DNA of 15,331 nt from Bacteroidales bacterium (GTDB lineage Bacteria > Bacteroidota > Bacteroidia > Bacteroidales > Dysgonomonadaceae), in contig JAAYTC010000338.1 of assembly GCA_012518155.1 (NCBI GenBank), positions 1 through 15,331 on the forward strand, read 5' to 3'. The notes under the pieces are model-generated. The model was given only the letters and a program-made list of their open reading frames with translations. It searched no databases and was not told the DNA's origin. A program made the translations under genes and the position numbers. Below are positions 7,201-14,762 of the stretch, piece by piece. The first letter of the stretch is position 1, and the number at the start of each line of letters is the position of its first letter.

Positions 7201-8893
7201 ACGTGCTTCCCGTAGGCATCGTCACATAAATATTGAACCGGTCGGCATCCACCTCTCTTCGTTGCTGCGTCGCGGTAGAGAGCGACAAGAGCAAGGTCGC
7301 GAAAAGAAGGATGAGTGCCCCGAAGATGGTCGCCCCCGGATGGCGCATGCATGTTTTTAACAGCACGAGGTAGACCTGGGTGGGGCGTTGCGAGAGCGAG
7401 ACTTTTTGATAAAAGATGCTCTCGCTCCTCTTTCCACGTAGAATAAAGTAGGCGGCCATCGGTACGAAGAGTAGTGCCACGGCGAGGGAGACCAGCAGCG
7501 TGGAGATGATCGACACGCCAATATGCGATCCCATGAGCCGCAGCAGAAAGTTATCCGAAAAGAGGAAAGGTAGAAAAATGATGACCGTGGTGAGCGTGGC
7601 CGCCGCAATGGAGCGCCACACCTCTTTTGTTCCTTGGGCAGCCGACCGCTCCGCGGACATGCCCGTTCCGGAGAGACGGTAGATATTTTCCAGGACGACG
7701 ATACTGTTGTCCAGCAACATACCCACGGCCAACGCCATCCCGATTAGCGTGAGGCTGTTCACGGAAATACCGGCGTAGTAGAAAAAATTGAATGCCGTGA
7801 AGACCGAGATCGGCATCGCGAGGGCGATAAGCAAGACCAACCGTACATTTTTCAGGAAAAACCAGAGCACCAATACCGCCAGCAACCCTCCCGTTAACGC
7901 GAGATGGATGATCTGGTTGATGTTGTTTTCCATTGTCTCTGCCGTGTTTGAGTCCACCACGATCTCCAAATCCAACGGGTGCAGCTGTTCGTTCAACCGA
8001 TTCACTACTTCTACCGTGCGGTGCGACAGATCAATGAGGTTGGCTTGCGCGTCGCTGACCAGTGATATCGAGATCGATTCCAGCCCGTTAACCCGGCTGT
8101 AGGACACCTCCTCTTTCAGGTCGAAGAACACCGTTGCCACGTCCTTCAAGAAGATAGGGCCTGGGGCCACTACCAAGTTTTCCAAGTCCGACACCCGAGT
8201 GTAGGAGGAGTTCACGTGCACGAAAAACTGGTCGGTTGCTTCGTTGACCGTCCCCACGAACACTTTTTCGCGGGCATTGCTGCTAAGCAGGTTGCTGATT
8301 CGCGACGGCGTGATATTCAACGCTTGGCTCGCCTCCCGATCAAGCTGCACTTCGATGGCCCGCTCACGGCCACCAAACACCTGCACACCGGCCACACCAT
8401 CGATATTCTCCAGCTCCGCCACCACCTCCTCGTCCACGATATTCCGCACCCGGTCTACCCCTCCCGAGCCCCTCACCTGAAGAGTCATGAAGGCGTTACT
8501 CATCATGGATACGTCCATCTTTTGCACGCTCACGTTGAAGCCATCCGGAAGAGAGGCCGACACCTCTTTCATCTTCTCTTCCAGTCGCAGCGAAGTAGTT
8601 TTAAAGTTCACGGTACTCTTGAAATCGACACGAATAGAAGATTGTCGGCTGCTGACCTCCGACACGATCTGCTCTACCCCTCCCACGGAGCTGATGGCCC
8701 CTTCCAAGGGAATAATCACCTCCGATTCCACGTAGCCGGGGTCCATATCCTGTGGCGAGCTGACCGACACGTACAGCATGGGCAGCTCCGCGTTGGGGAG
8801 CAGTTCAACCGGTAATTGTTTATAGGAGACATACCCCAACAGGGTAGACGCAATAAACAACATGCTGATCGTGATCCTTTTATTTATAAACAT
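4208..8893 (-). CDS. RND efflux permease fused to a C-terminal ABC transporter ATPase domain
   Basis: A 1561-residue single reading frame; HAE1 RND pumps are usually 1000-1080 residues. Residues 1 to ~1025 are a complete RND permease: helix 1 at ~8-27, the first porter loop, helices 2-6 with helix 4 motif GMLLDNSIVVLEN (D395, N396), the second porter loop with a Gly-rich linker near 640, and helices 8-12 with helix 10 motif VVVNNGIILID (N935, N936). Two more helices follow (1040-1056, 1060-1080). A strand resembling the start of an ABC ATPase (IVIRNLVKIY, 1101-1110) comes next, then four more helices (about 1144-1163, 1167-1184, 1205-1221, 1228-1247). The ATPase body is complete: Walker A GPNGAGKST 1307-1315 (K1313), Q-loop Q1354, signature FSGGMKQ at 1407-1413, Walker B with D1431/E1432, and H-loop H1463. 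The tail (LEDAYLCLL) is like that of ABC-2 drug-exporter ATPases. No stop or frame break separates the parts. The ATPase probably serves the ABC-2 permease encoded 4 bases downstream. Substrate is unknown. Confidence 0.93.
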   Translation of the reverse strand: MFINKRITISMLFIASTLLGYVSYKQLPVELLPNAELPMLYVSVSSPQDMDPGYVESEVIIPLEGAISSVGGVEQIVSEVSSRQSSIRVDFKSTVNFKTTSLRLEEKMKEVSASLPDGFNVSVQKMDVSMMSNAFMTLQVRGSGGVDRVRNIVDEEVVAELENIDGVAGVQVFGGRERAIEVQLDREASQALNITPSRISNLLSSNAREKVFVGTVNEATDQFFVHVNSSYTRVSDLENLVVAPGPIFLKDVATVFFDLKEEVSYSRVNGLESISISLVSDAQANLIDLSHRTVEVVNRLNEQLHPLDLEIVVDSNTAETMENNINQIIHLALTGGLLAVLVLWFFLKNVRLVLLIALAMPISVFTAFNFFYYAGISVNSLTLIGMALAVGMLLDNSIVVLENIYRLSGTGMSAERSAAQGTKEVWRSIAAATLTTVIIFLPFLFSDNFLLRLMGSHIGVSIISTLLVSLAVALLFVPMAAYFILRGKRSESIFYQKVSLSQRPTQVYLVLLKTCMRHPGATIFGALILLFATLLLSLSTATQQRREVDADRFNIYVTMPTGSTLESTDNVVRVLEERLEEIPEKQDVVSRVNAEEAALTLILQEDFQKIGKRGVSEIKADVQALLPNVGGAEIFVADATGGGQSSGGLSGMVGFMSLLGIGDNQERVVIKGADYEMMQLVADDIQYQIDQQDFIQNSRVSFTRRQPEILLGFDQILLTTYGITRANITTGLSELNSEFSSGTTFKVGEESYDIIIRDKTPEEEEEDQRRQRTVDDLEAVQIMNSSGGLHSLKDIATINKGFGRSRITRVNQDKQIEVQYSFLRSITGSKTLLDGYRADLDQLIANYNLPAGVAIEVIHEEDQFEDFKFLILAAFLLIFMILAMVFESFTTPLVMLFSIPLAAIGSLLALVITGNSLLNANTLMGFLILLGVVVNNGIILIDYANILRSRGFRRERALMTAGLSRVRPILITAITTIIAMLPLAMGDSEYAGAIGAPFAITVIGGLVFSTLLTLVIIPTVNMGLENTLAWYRTLHTKTKIAHLLLFVAGTALVFLYADGLFYRLLYVTLLAVLIPGVTYFMQASLRRAKADVVDPEEEIHIVIRNLVKIYDRSGRFAREWNSGLEIRRRLGLTGEYRSLKDFTNVIWQFILWGFGFYFTYFYIDSKLWGFLLSFVMYAGTLYLWRKIRAYLFHRFEDSKIVRYVNRLVFWCLPPLILWGLYQKLENLPMVLVIGVLWGIGIAIYVSSQYIYAKNINIERITGRFAEAKRAYFRMVMSIPIIGKRRRPFKALRSVSLEIKTGMFGLLGPNGAGKSTLMRILTGILEQSYGSIWINGLDTRVHREELQSLIGFLPQEFGMYEQMTAWEFLDYQAILKGLVDREMREERIEYVLNAVRMFDRKDDKIGSFSGGMKQRIGIALILLHLPRILVVDEPTAGLDPRERIRFRNLLVELSKDRIVVFSTHIIEDISSSCNRVAVVDKGELKYFGEPEKMVDMAVGKVWQFLIDKESFDQKLDKSLVVHNIQEGERIQVRYISVDKPFPGAVQVEANLEDAYLCLLKNI

Positions 8894-8922
8894 TGTCTGT
8901 CGTATGCTTTTACTATAAATCC

Positions 8923-8980
8923 ATTGCTCGCTCTACTCACGTGCTACTCGCACTATTCTCGCGTTTCTCGCGCTGTTCGC
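8923..8980. repeat. Degenerate 9/11-base tandem repeat across the end of RND permease 1
   Basis: Six imperfect units ending in CTCGC, CTCAC or TTCGC follow one another on the + strand: attgCTCGC, tctaCTCAC, gtgctaCTCGC, actattCTCGC, gtttCTCGC, gctgTTCGC (lengths 9, 9, 11, 11, 9, 9). On the coding strand these read as GCGAG-type units. The array covers the last codons of RND permease 1 (tail SERTARETRE), its TAG, and about half of the 59-base spacer before RND permease 2. Length and unit sequence vary, so it may be a decayed microsatellite or a site that affects message folding between the two pump genes. Confidence 0.45.
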
Positions 8981-11900
8981 TCTGAAGACACGGCCACTCT
9001 TTGTTTCATTCGTTCAAACACGTAGTAGACACAGGGGATCACCACCAAGCTCATCAGCGTAGAGGTGACGAGTCCCCCGATCACCGCCACGGCCATGGAC
9101 GAGCGCATGGCGGCCCCTTCGCCAAAACTGAACGTCATGGGGAGCAGCACCAAGATGGTCGTCAAGCTGGTCATGATAATCGGCCGCACCCGTTGTTGTC
9201 CCGCCTGCACGATCGCCTCCGTCAGCTCCATGGTGGACTTCAGCTGGTTGATGCGCCCCACGAGAAGGATGGAATTATTGATGGCGATTCCTGCCAGCAT
9301 AATGATCCCCATGACTCCCATGATGTTCAGGGGGATACCCGTGATCAGGAAGATCATCACCGCCCCCACCAGCCCAAACGGGATAGTCAGCAAGATGGTA
9401 AAGGGGTGCAGCAGCGATTCGTATTGCGAAGCCAGCACCATGTAAACCAGTACTACCGACAGCAATAAGGCAAACAGTAGGCTCTCCATCGACTCTTTTC
9501 GTCGCTCCTCTTCCCCCGTCACCGTAATAAAGTAATTAGGGGCAAGCTCGATATCCTGGATGGCCGCGTCAATCTCCTGCGCCACCCTGTCGAGCGACCG
9601 GTCGGCCTCCATATCGGCAACAATTTTATTGATACGGCTTTGGTTCCGTCTGAATATTTCTTTCGGTGCTTGGGAGCGGGTAATAGTGGCTATTTCGGCC
9701 AACCGGAACTCTTGGCTCCCGCTCCGAATGAGCAGGCTTCCCAGCTCACTGGCGGTAATATCGGGGACGTCAATCACGATATCGCGCATCTCTCCCCGGA
9801 AATCCATCTTACCCACTTCGCGCCCTTGCAGCTGTTGTCCCACCTGCTGGATGACCGTGGCCACGGAGATATCATGAATACCCGCCATGGTGCGGTTGAT
9901 GTGGACGTTGAGCTCGGGTGCCCCGTCCGCCATGGACGATTTCACGTTAAAGATCCCCTCCACCGAAGACATGCGTGCCAGCACGTCGTCCGTTAAATAC
10001 TCGATCTCCTGCAGGTCCTCCCCTTTGACCTCCACCACGATGGGTGCCTCATCGCTCCCCAGGAACTCTCCCAACGAATGGTCGTCCTGCTTGAATACCA
10101 GTTCCAACCCTTCGATACCGCTTGACGCCTCCACGAAACGCTCGATCACCTGTTCCGGCGAGGCCGTGCTCTTTTCCGATAGAATGACTTTCATCATCGC
10201 GGTGTGTTCCCCTTCGAATATTTCGTTATCCGACGAGCCTCTTCCCACATGGGTGTAGACGGTGGCCAGGCTGTCCCCGCTGATCGTATAGAGCAGCTGC
10301 TCCAAGTTGTTCATCACCGCGTCGGTTCGTTCCATACGGGTGCCCTCCGGCAATTTGACGGAGAGCGTAAAATCCTTTCCTGACGAGCGAGGCAAAAACT
10401 CCGTCCCAATAAGCGGGGTCAGCAGGATAGAGACCATCAGCACCGCGGCCGACACCCCTATCACCCACCAGCGGTGGCGCAACAACGATCGTAGGTGGCG
10501 GCTATACCCTTTGAACTGCACGGCCTTCGTTTCACCCTTCACGTCCTTCCTGCCGGTGAACCGATCGTACAGCATGGGAATCACGAGCAGGGCTACAAAC
10601 AGTGATGAGAGCAAGGAGAACGTCACGGTCCACGCGAGATCCTTGAACAGTTCCCCCGACGCGCCGTGCATGTAGACAATCGGGATGAACACCACGATGG
10701 TGGTCAACGTGGACGCGATCACCGCCCCCGACACCTCTGTCGTGCCGTCAGTAATCGAGTCCTTTCGCTCTGCCCCCTGCTCCCGGTTACGGAATATACT
10801 TTCGATCACCACGATCGCGTTATCGATCAACATTCCCGCTCCCAGGGCCAGTCCACTCAACGTCATCACGTTTAGCGTAAGCCCGTTGAAATACATCATG
10901 GTGAACGTGGCCACGATCGAAATGGGAATGGAGACACTCACGATAAGGGTGGTCCCGATACGCCTCAAGAAGAAAAAGAGCACCAGTACCGCCAGCAGCA
11001 TCCCGAAGAGCGCACTGTTCATCACCTCCCCGATCGCTTGCTTGACGAAGGTACCTTGATTACTGATTACCTGAAAGCTATATCCTGGCAATGCCTGCTC
11101 GATGACCGCCAGTTGATCGGTGATCAGGTCGACTGCCCGGACCGTGTTGAATTGCATCTCTTTGTATACCGAGAGGCCGATGCACCGCTCCCCGTTGATC
11201 CGCACGATATTGTCCGGCCGGGCGTTTTCGAATTTTACGGTGCCCACTTCACGCAGTAGCAGGGGCGCGCGCTCCGTGTTGGCACTCACGCTTTGCGTGG
11301 CCGCCCCCCCGGTCGCTGCTCTCGTGGGTTTGTAGCTTATGATCAGGTTCTCGAAATCGGCTTCGGAAGTAAACATCGAGGAGCTTTTCACCAAGTATTG
11401 AAGTCCCAGTTCGCTCACTCGCCCCCCCGAAATGCTCTGGTTATTGGTCTCGATTCTCGACGCGATCTCCTCCATGGTGATGCCAAAAGCATTCAACAAG
11501 TAGGGATCGGTCTCAATGGTTAGCACCGGCACCTCCTCGCCCGAGAGAGCCACTTCGGCAATCCCCTCGAGGCGAATCAACTCGTTACGGATATAGCTAT
11601 CCGCCATTTTTCGCAGCTCCGCCATATCGGTGATCGTGCGGTGCGACATCGCGATAAGCATTACCGGTGCCGTGTTCGGGTCGTGCTGCGTGATATTGAT
11701 CGATTCGATATCGGGATTTTGGGAAAAGGGCGCCATTGCTTTTTGAAGGTCCAGAAACGCCTCATCCATGTCCTTATTCTGCACGTACTCCACCGTCAGA
11801 CGGGCAGACCCCGCTCGGATGATCGAGGAGACCTGCGTGACATCGCTCTGCCGGATCGCCATCGACTCCATGCTTTCGATAAACATTTGCTCGATCTCTT

Positions 11901-12072
11901 CCGGCGGACGTTCTCCCGCCTCAAATTCCACGAAGAGCCGCGGTGAATTCATGTCGGGCAACAGATCCACGCTCAGCCGGTCGTACGATATCTTCCCTAA
12001 CAGCAAGATCGCGAACACGATCATGCTGATGGTCACGGGGTTCTTTAACGCGAATCGGAGAATATTTCTCAT
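8953..12072 (-). CDS. RND efflux permease (HAE1-like), stand-alone subunit
   Basis: A 1039-residue inner-membrane RND transporter of usual family length with 12 helices: helix 1 at about 12-30 (ISMIVFAILLLG), helices 2-6 in the region ~340-530, helix 7 near 545, helices 8-12 in ~865-1020, and two large periplasmic porter loops between. Helix 4 holds GMLIDNAIVVIES with D417 and N418. Helix 10 holds GIAINNSILLVG with N932 and N933. Compared with AcrB, the first relay Asp (D407) is kept, the second (D408) is Asn and the relay Lys (K940) is Asn. I recall this pattern in many non-proteobacterial HAE1 pumps. The usual Pro/Ile-Glu pattern of the first porter loop is altered (PPEEIEQMFIESMES). It starts 12 bases after the fusion-protein stop and precedes the RND-ABC fusion by 59 bases. 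By analogy with MdtB/MdtC the two RND proteins may form one mixed trimer; this is inference. The short charged C-terminus (SERTARETRE) lies within a tandem repeat. Confidence 0.95.
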   Translation of the reverse strand: MRNILRFALKNPVTISMIVFAILLLGKISYDRLSVDLLPDMNSPRLFVEFEAGERPPEEIEQMFIESMESMAIRQSDVTQVSSIIRAGSARLTVEYVQNKDMDEAFLDLQKAMAPFSQNPDIESINITQHDPNTAPVMLIAMSHRTITDMAELRKMADSYIRNELIRLEGIAEVALSGEEVPVLTIETDPYLLNAFGITMEEIASRIETNNQSISGGRVSELGLQYLVKSSSMFTSEADFENLIISYKPTRAATGGAATQSVSANTERAPLLLREVGTVKFENARPDNIVRINGERCIGLSVYKEMQFNTVRAVDLITDQLAVIEQALPGYSFQVISNQGTFVKQAIGEVMNSALFGMLLAVLVLFFFLRRIGTTLIVSVSIPISIVATFTMMYFNGLTLNVMTLSGLALGAGMLIDNAIVVIESIFRNREQGAERKDSITDGTTEVSGAVIASTLTTIVVFIPIVYMHGASGELFKDLAWTVTFSLLSSLFVALLVIPMLYDRFTGRKDVKGETKAVQFKGYSRHLRSLLRHRWWVIGVSAAVLMVSILLTPLIGTEFLPRSSGKDFTLSVKLPEGTRMERTDAVMNNLEQLLYTISGDSLATVYTHVGRGSSDNEIFEGEHTAMMKVILSEKSTASPEQVIERFVEASSGIEGLELVFKQDDHSLGEFLGSDEAPIVVEVKGEDLQEIEYLTDDVLARMSSVEGIFNVKSSMADGAPELNVHINRTMAGIHDISVATVIQQVGQQLQGREVGKMDFRGEMRDIVIDVPDITASELGSLLIRSGSQEFRLAEIATITRSQAPKEIFRRNQSRINKIVADMEADRSLDRVAQEIDAAIQDIELAPNYFITVTGEEERRKESMESLLFALLLSVVLVYMVLASQYESLLHPFTILLTIPFGLVGAVMIFLITGIPLNIMGVMGIIMLAGIAINNSILLVGRINQLKSTMELTEAIVQAGQQRVRPIIMTSLTTILVLLPMTFSFGEGAAMRSSMAVAVIGGLVTSTLMSLVVIPCVYYVFERMKQRVAVSSERTARETRE

Positions 12073-12084
12073 TTACGTAAGGTA

Positions 12085-13137
12085 TTAATTCAACACTTTC
12101 ACCCGGCTGTTTTCACGCAATGTTTCGTATCCCCGGATAATTAGGTTGTCGTTTTCGTTCAGCCCCTCCGTCACTTCCATGAAGTCCTCGTCTTCGAGTC
12201 CCGTTTGAATGTCGCGCAAGATAGCGGTATTTCTCTCCACGATATAGACATATTTTCGGTTTCTCCTTGAGAAAACCACCTCCTTGGGAATGATAATGGC
12301 ACTGTCCGCACGGTCCACCACGATATCGGCTTTCACGAACATGCCCGGCCGGAGTTTCAGTCCATCGTTATTGATCAACACCTTTCCTTGAAAGGTGCGG
12401 GTCTCGGTGCTGATGGCAGGCGATAATTCACTGATCTGTCCCCGCAGCGTATCGTCGGGCAACGTGTAGTGGGTGATATGTACCGGCTGGTTGGGTTTCA
12501 CGTACTCGATCGCGCTCTCCGGCAGGTTCACCTCCATGTACATGCGGGAGTAGGCCATCAGTCCCACCAGTTCACTCCCTTGCGTGACCCGGCTTTGCGG
12601 CGTGTAGTGGGGCAGCGACACGATGACCCCGTCGAAAGGTGCCCTCACGCTCATCTTCTCTAAGCTGAGTCGCGCATTCTCCAGGTCGTACCGTGCATTG
12701 GTAACCCTTACCTCGGTATTTCGCATTTCGCTCAAGGTCACCCCTCCTTTTTCATACAGTGCTTCCTGTTTATTTTGTTCTTGCTCCGCGATCTCCAAGC
12801 TCAGTTTTTTGGACTCCAACGCGATCCCGTTTTCATATTCTTGATCCTCGAGGTGGATGATCAGTTGCCCCTTTTTCACGGCGTCGCCCAACTTGTACGG
12901 CCTCCCCGTGGAAGGGTTGTTCTGCAAGTTGTAGAAGCCGCTCATTTCGGCATTCAGTTCCACGCTATAGGTCGCCGTCGCCGTCCCGGTGGTATTTATC
13001 AGCCTGCTGATGGATCCTTTTTTAAGTTCCTGGACGGAGACAGGTGTTTCGATCTCGGTTTGGCTGCCCTGGGGCGGGTTCCCGCACGCGGCCAGCAGGG
13101 CAAGCAATGCCATAAATAAGAAGAGTCTATTTTTCAT
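12085..13137 (-). CDS. RND-type periplasmic adaptor (membrane fusion protein), lipoprotein
   Basis: A 350-residue HlyD/AcrA-type adaptor. The N-terminus is a lipoprotein signal with lipobox LAAC, so C18 is the predicted lipidated residue and the mature protein is membrane-anchored in the periplasm. Following residues form the expected order: barrel strand and first lipoyl half (VELNAEMSGFYNL to LGDAVKKGQLIIHLED, with a short extra loop NNPSTGRPYK between them), an alpha hairpin at about 100-160, the second lipoyl half (MSVRAPFDGVIVSLPH), a beta-barrel domain (YMEVNLPESAIEYV) and a membrane-proximal domain (IIIPKEVVFSRRNRKYVYIV). The adaptor is expected to bridge the RND permease to the outer-membrane factor, and it lies between those genes. 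It starts 56 bases after the outer-membrane factor stop and ends 12 bases before RND permease 1. One adaptor for two permeases agrees with a shared complex like MdtABC. Confidence 0.95.
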   Translation of the reverse strand: MKNRLFLFMALLALLAACGNPPQGSQTEIETPVSVQELKKGSISRLINTTGTATATYSVELNAEMSGFYNLQNNPSTGRPYKLGDAVKKGQLIIHLEDQEYENGIALESKKLSLEIAEQEQNKQEALYEKGGVTLSEMRNTEVRVTNARYDLENARLSLEKMSVRAPFDGVIVSLPHYTPQSRVTQGSELVGLMAYSRMYMEVNLPESAIEYVKPNQPVHITHYTLPDDTLRGQISELSPAISTETRTFQGKVLINNDGLKLRPGMFVKADIVVDRADSAIIIPKEVVFSRRNRKYVYIVERNTAILRDIQTGLEDEDFMEVTEGLNENDNLIIRGYETLRENSRVKVLN

Positions 13138-13193
13138 CCGATTGTTCGTTTATATATTGTTCAAATTTCGTTTCGCGCAATTACCGCCTACTT

Positions 13194-14696
13194 TCAGTGG
13201 GTGACACCCACCCATTCCCTGATCGGCACGATATGCTGATTGGCCTCGTAATCATACAAAGTTAATATTTTCATATTGAGCAACTCGATCTTGTAATTGA
13301 TCAATGCCTGCGAATAAGCCATCCTCCTGTTCGACAGCTGGGTTTGGAACTGACTGATTTCCATCCCCGTGAGGTCCCCTTCCCGGTAACGGGTCAGATT
13401 TATATCGTACGCGAGCTGCGCGTTGCGCACGCTTTTTTCCGCTATATCGATCTGCGTTCGCAAGTTCTCAAGCCTTCGCCATGTTTGCCTCACCTCCAGT
13501 TCGATATCGATACGCAAGTTCTCCTGTTCCAGCTTGGCAAGGGTTTGTGCTACCCGTTGCGCGCGCACCCGCGCCCTTTTCTCACCCCAGTCGAAGATGG
13601 GAACCGTCAGGCTCACCGCCACCCGCGGATTTTGGGTAGGGTTATCGTACATTTTCTCGAACCGTTCGTGGTCACCAATGATCCCTATCGACAGCGAAAT
13701 ATCTCCTCTGAACTCGTTAAGGCTCTTCGTCTGGATCATCTGCAACTCCGCCAGTTCAATATCAATCTCTCGTTGGCGCAGCTCCATCCGAGAGCTCAAG
13801 CCGCTCTGGACCGCCTGAACCAGGTCGATCGCCACCGGGCTCACCTCGATCTCGACCGCCACTTCGATATCCTCGTATAGAGGCATACCCAGCGTCTGTT
13901 TCAGTTGATCCTTCGCGTTCTCCAGCGAAACAATTCGCTCCTCCACCGCCGATTGGGCGTTAGCAAGGTTCAGCTCAGCTTGATACAGCTCCTCCCTCGC
14001 GGCCAGGTCGGCCTCTACTTTATTTCGGATAATCTCGAAGCTCTGTTCGGAGTTTTCGAGCTCCTCTTGGCTGATGGCTAAGCTGCTCTGTGCCATAAAG
14101 ACCGCGTAAAACTGGTTGGTGATGCTTCGTTCGGTATTTAGTCGCTGCAACGCGTAGCGTATGCCCGCGTTCTCGTAATCGAACTCGATCTGTCGCATCT
14201 CCATCTTTCGTCGGTTGTAGGTGAACAGGGGTTGATTCAGCCGCAAGTAGAGGTCGTTACTAAATGCCCGGTTTCTATTATCCATCCCTTCCACCGTCGA
14301 TTGATTATCCTGCCAGCCAAAAGTATTGATCAACGAAACTTCCCCGTCGGTCAACAAGATCGGTTGGGAAACCATGAACGTCCCGCTCGTGTTCAATGTT
14401 TCGTTGGTATACCACTGCGATAGGCGGTTGTCGAATCGTCTGGATCGGCTGTAATTGATCGGGTCCAAGTCCAATGAGAACCGGGATTTGAGCGACGCTT
14501 GCTGCGCGACCAAATTATATTGGTAGCGCTCTAAGTTAAGCTTTGCCGCTATCAAATCGGGGTTGTTCTCTTCCGCGATATCCAGAGCCTGCTCGATGGT
14601 CAACGGTATTTGCGCGCGCGTGTATGATATCGACGATGCTCCCGCTAAAAGCAGCAACAAGCATCCCCAGTGTATTCGTAACCGTTTCCTATTCAT
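13194..14696 (-). CDS. TolC-family outer-membrane efflux protein
   Basis: A 500-residue protein with a Sec signal peptide (basic MNRKRLR, hydrophobic core WGCLLLLLAG, likely cleavage after TRA at residue 28). Two outer-membrane efflux protein repeats follow at about 32-275 and 290-485. Each has long heptad-rich helices (e.g. LTIEQALDIAEENNPDLIAA; ENLRIDIELEVRQTWRRLEN) and strand segments with alternating hydrophobics. The second repeat carries the family hallmark VSLTVPIFDWGEKRARV. TolC-type trimers form the channel through the outer membrane and periplasm for tripartite pumps. It is the first gene of the operon, with its ATG 66 bases after the golvesin-domain gene stop. The C-terminal tail (HIVPIREWVGVTH) runs a little past the second repeat. 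No sequence feature identifies the substrate. Confidence 0.95.
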   Translation of the reverse strand: MNRKRLRIHWGCLLLLLAGASSISYTRAQIPLTIEQALDIAEENNPDLIAAKLNLERYQYNLVAQQASLKSRFSLDLDPINYSRSRRFDNRLSQWYTNETLNTSGTFMVSQPILLTDGEVSLINTFGWQDNQSTVEGMDNRNRAFSNDLYLRLNQPLFTYNRRKMEMRQIEFDYENAGIRYALQRLNTERSITNQFYAVFMAQSSLAISQEELENSEQSFEIIRNKVEADLAAREELYQAELNLANAQSAVEERIVSLENAKDQLKQTLGMPLYEDIEVAVEIEVSPVAIDLVQAVQSGLSSRMELRQREIDIELAELQMIQTKSLNEFRGDISLSIGIIGDHERFEKMYDNPTQNPRVAVSLTVPIFDWGEKRARVRAQRVAQTLAKLEQENLRIDIELEVRQTWRRLENLRTQIDIAEKSVRNAQLAYDINLTRYREGDLTGMEISQFQTQLSNRRMAYSQALINYKIELLNMKILTLYDYEANQHIVPIREWVGVTH

Positions 14697-14762
14697 AGTT
14701 ATTTATTTTATTCAAGTTTCCTATCTGTTTTGTTACCGCTAAATCTTTCGACTGACGATGTT

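Larger units (their letters stand above)
3487..14696 (-). other. Five-gene export operon: outer-membrane factor, fusion protein, two RND pumps (one fused to ABC ATPase), ABC-2 permease
   Basis: Five consecutive same-strand genes are separated by 56, 12, 59 and 4 bases in transcription order, with no convincing terminator or strong internal promoter seen between them. The set provides every layer of a tripartite pump: outer-membrane channel, periplasmic lipoprotein adaptor, two different RND permeases, an ABC ATPase domain and an ABC-2 transmembrane subunit. The golvesin-domain gene ends 66 bases before the first gene and may share its transcript. No promoter matching TAnnTTTG was found in that gap. 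No regulator gene lies in the operon, so its inducer and substrate cannot be read from context. Confidence 0.75.

Noticed and set aside
13162..13169. GAAATTTG on the - strand as an internal promoter for the fusion-protein gene
   Set aside because: It resembles TAnnTTTG with the first T missing, but no TTTG -33 element is at the proper distance, and the spacing suits read-through from the outer-membrane factor gene.
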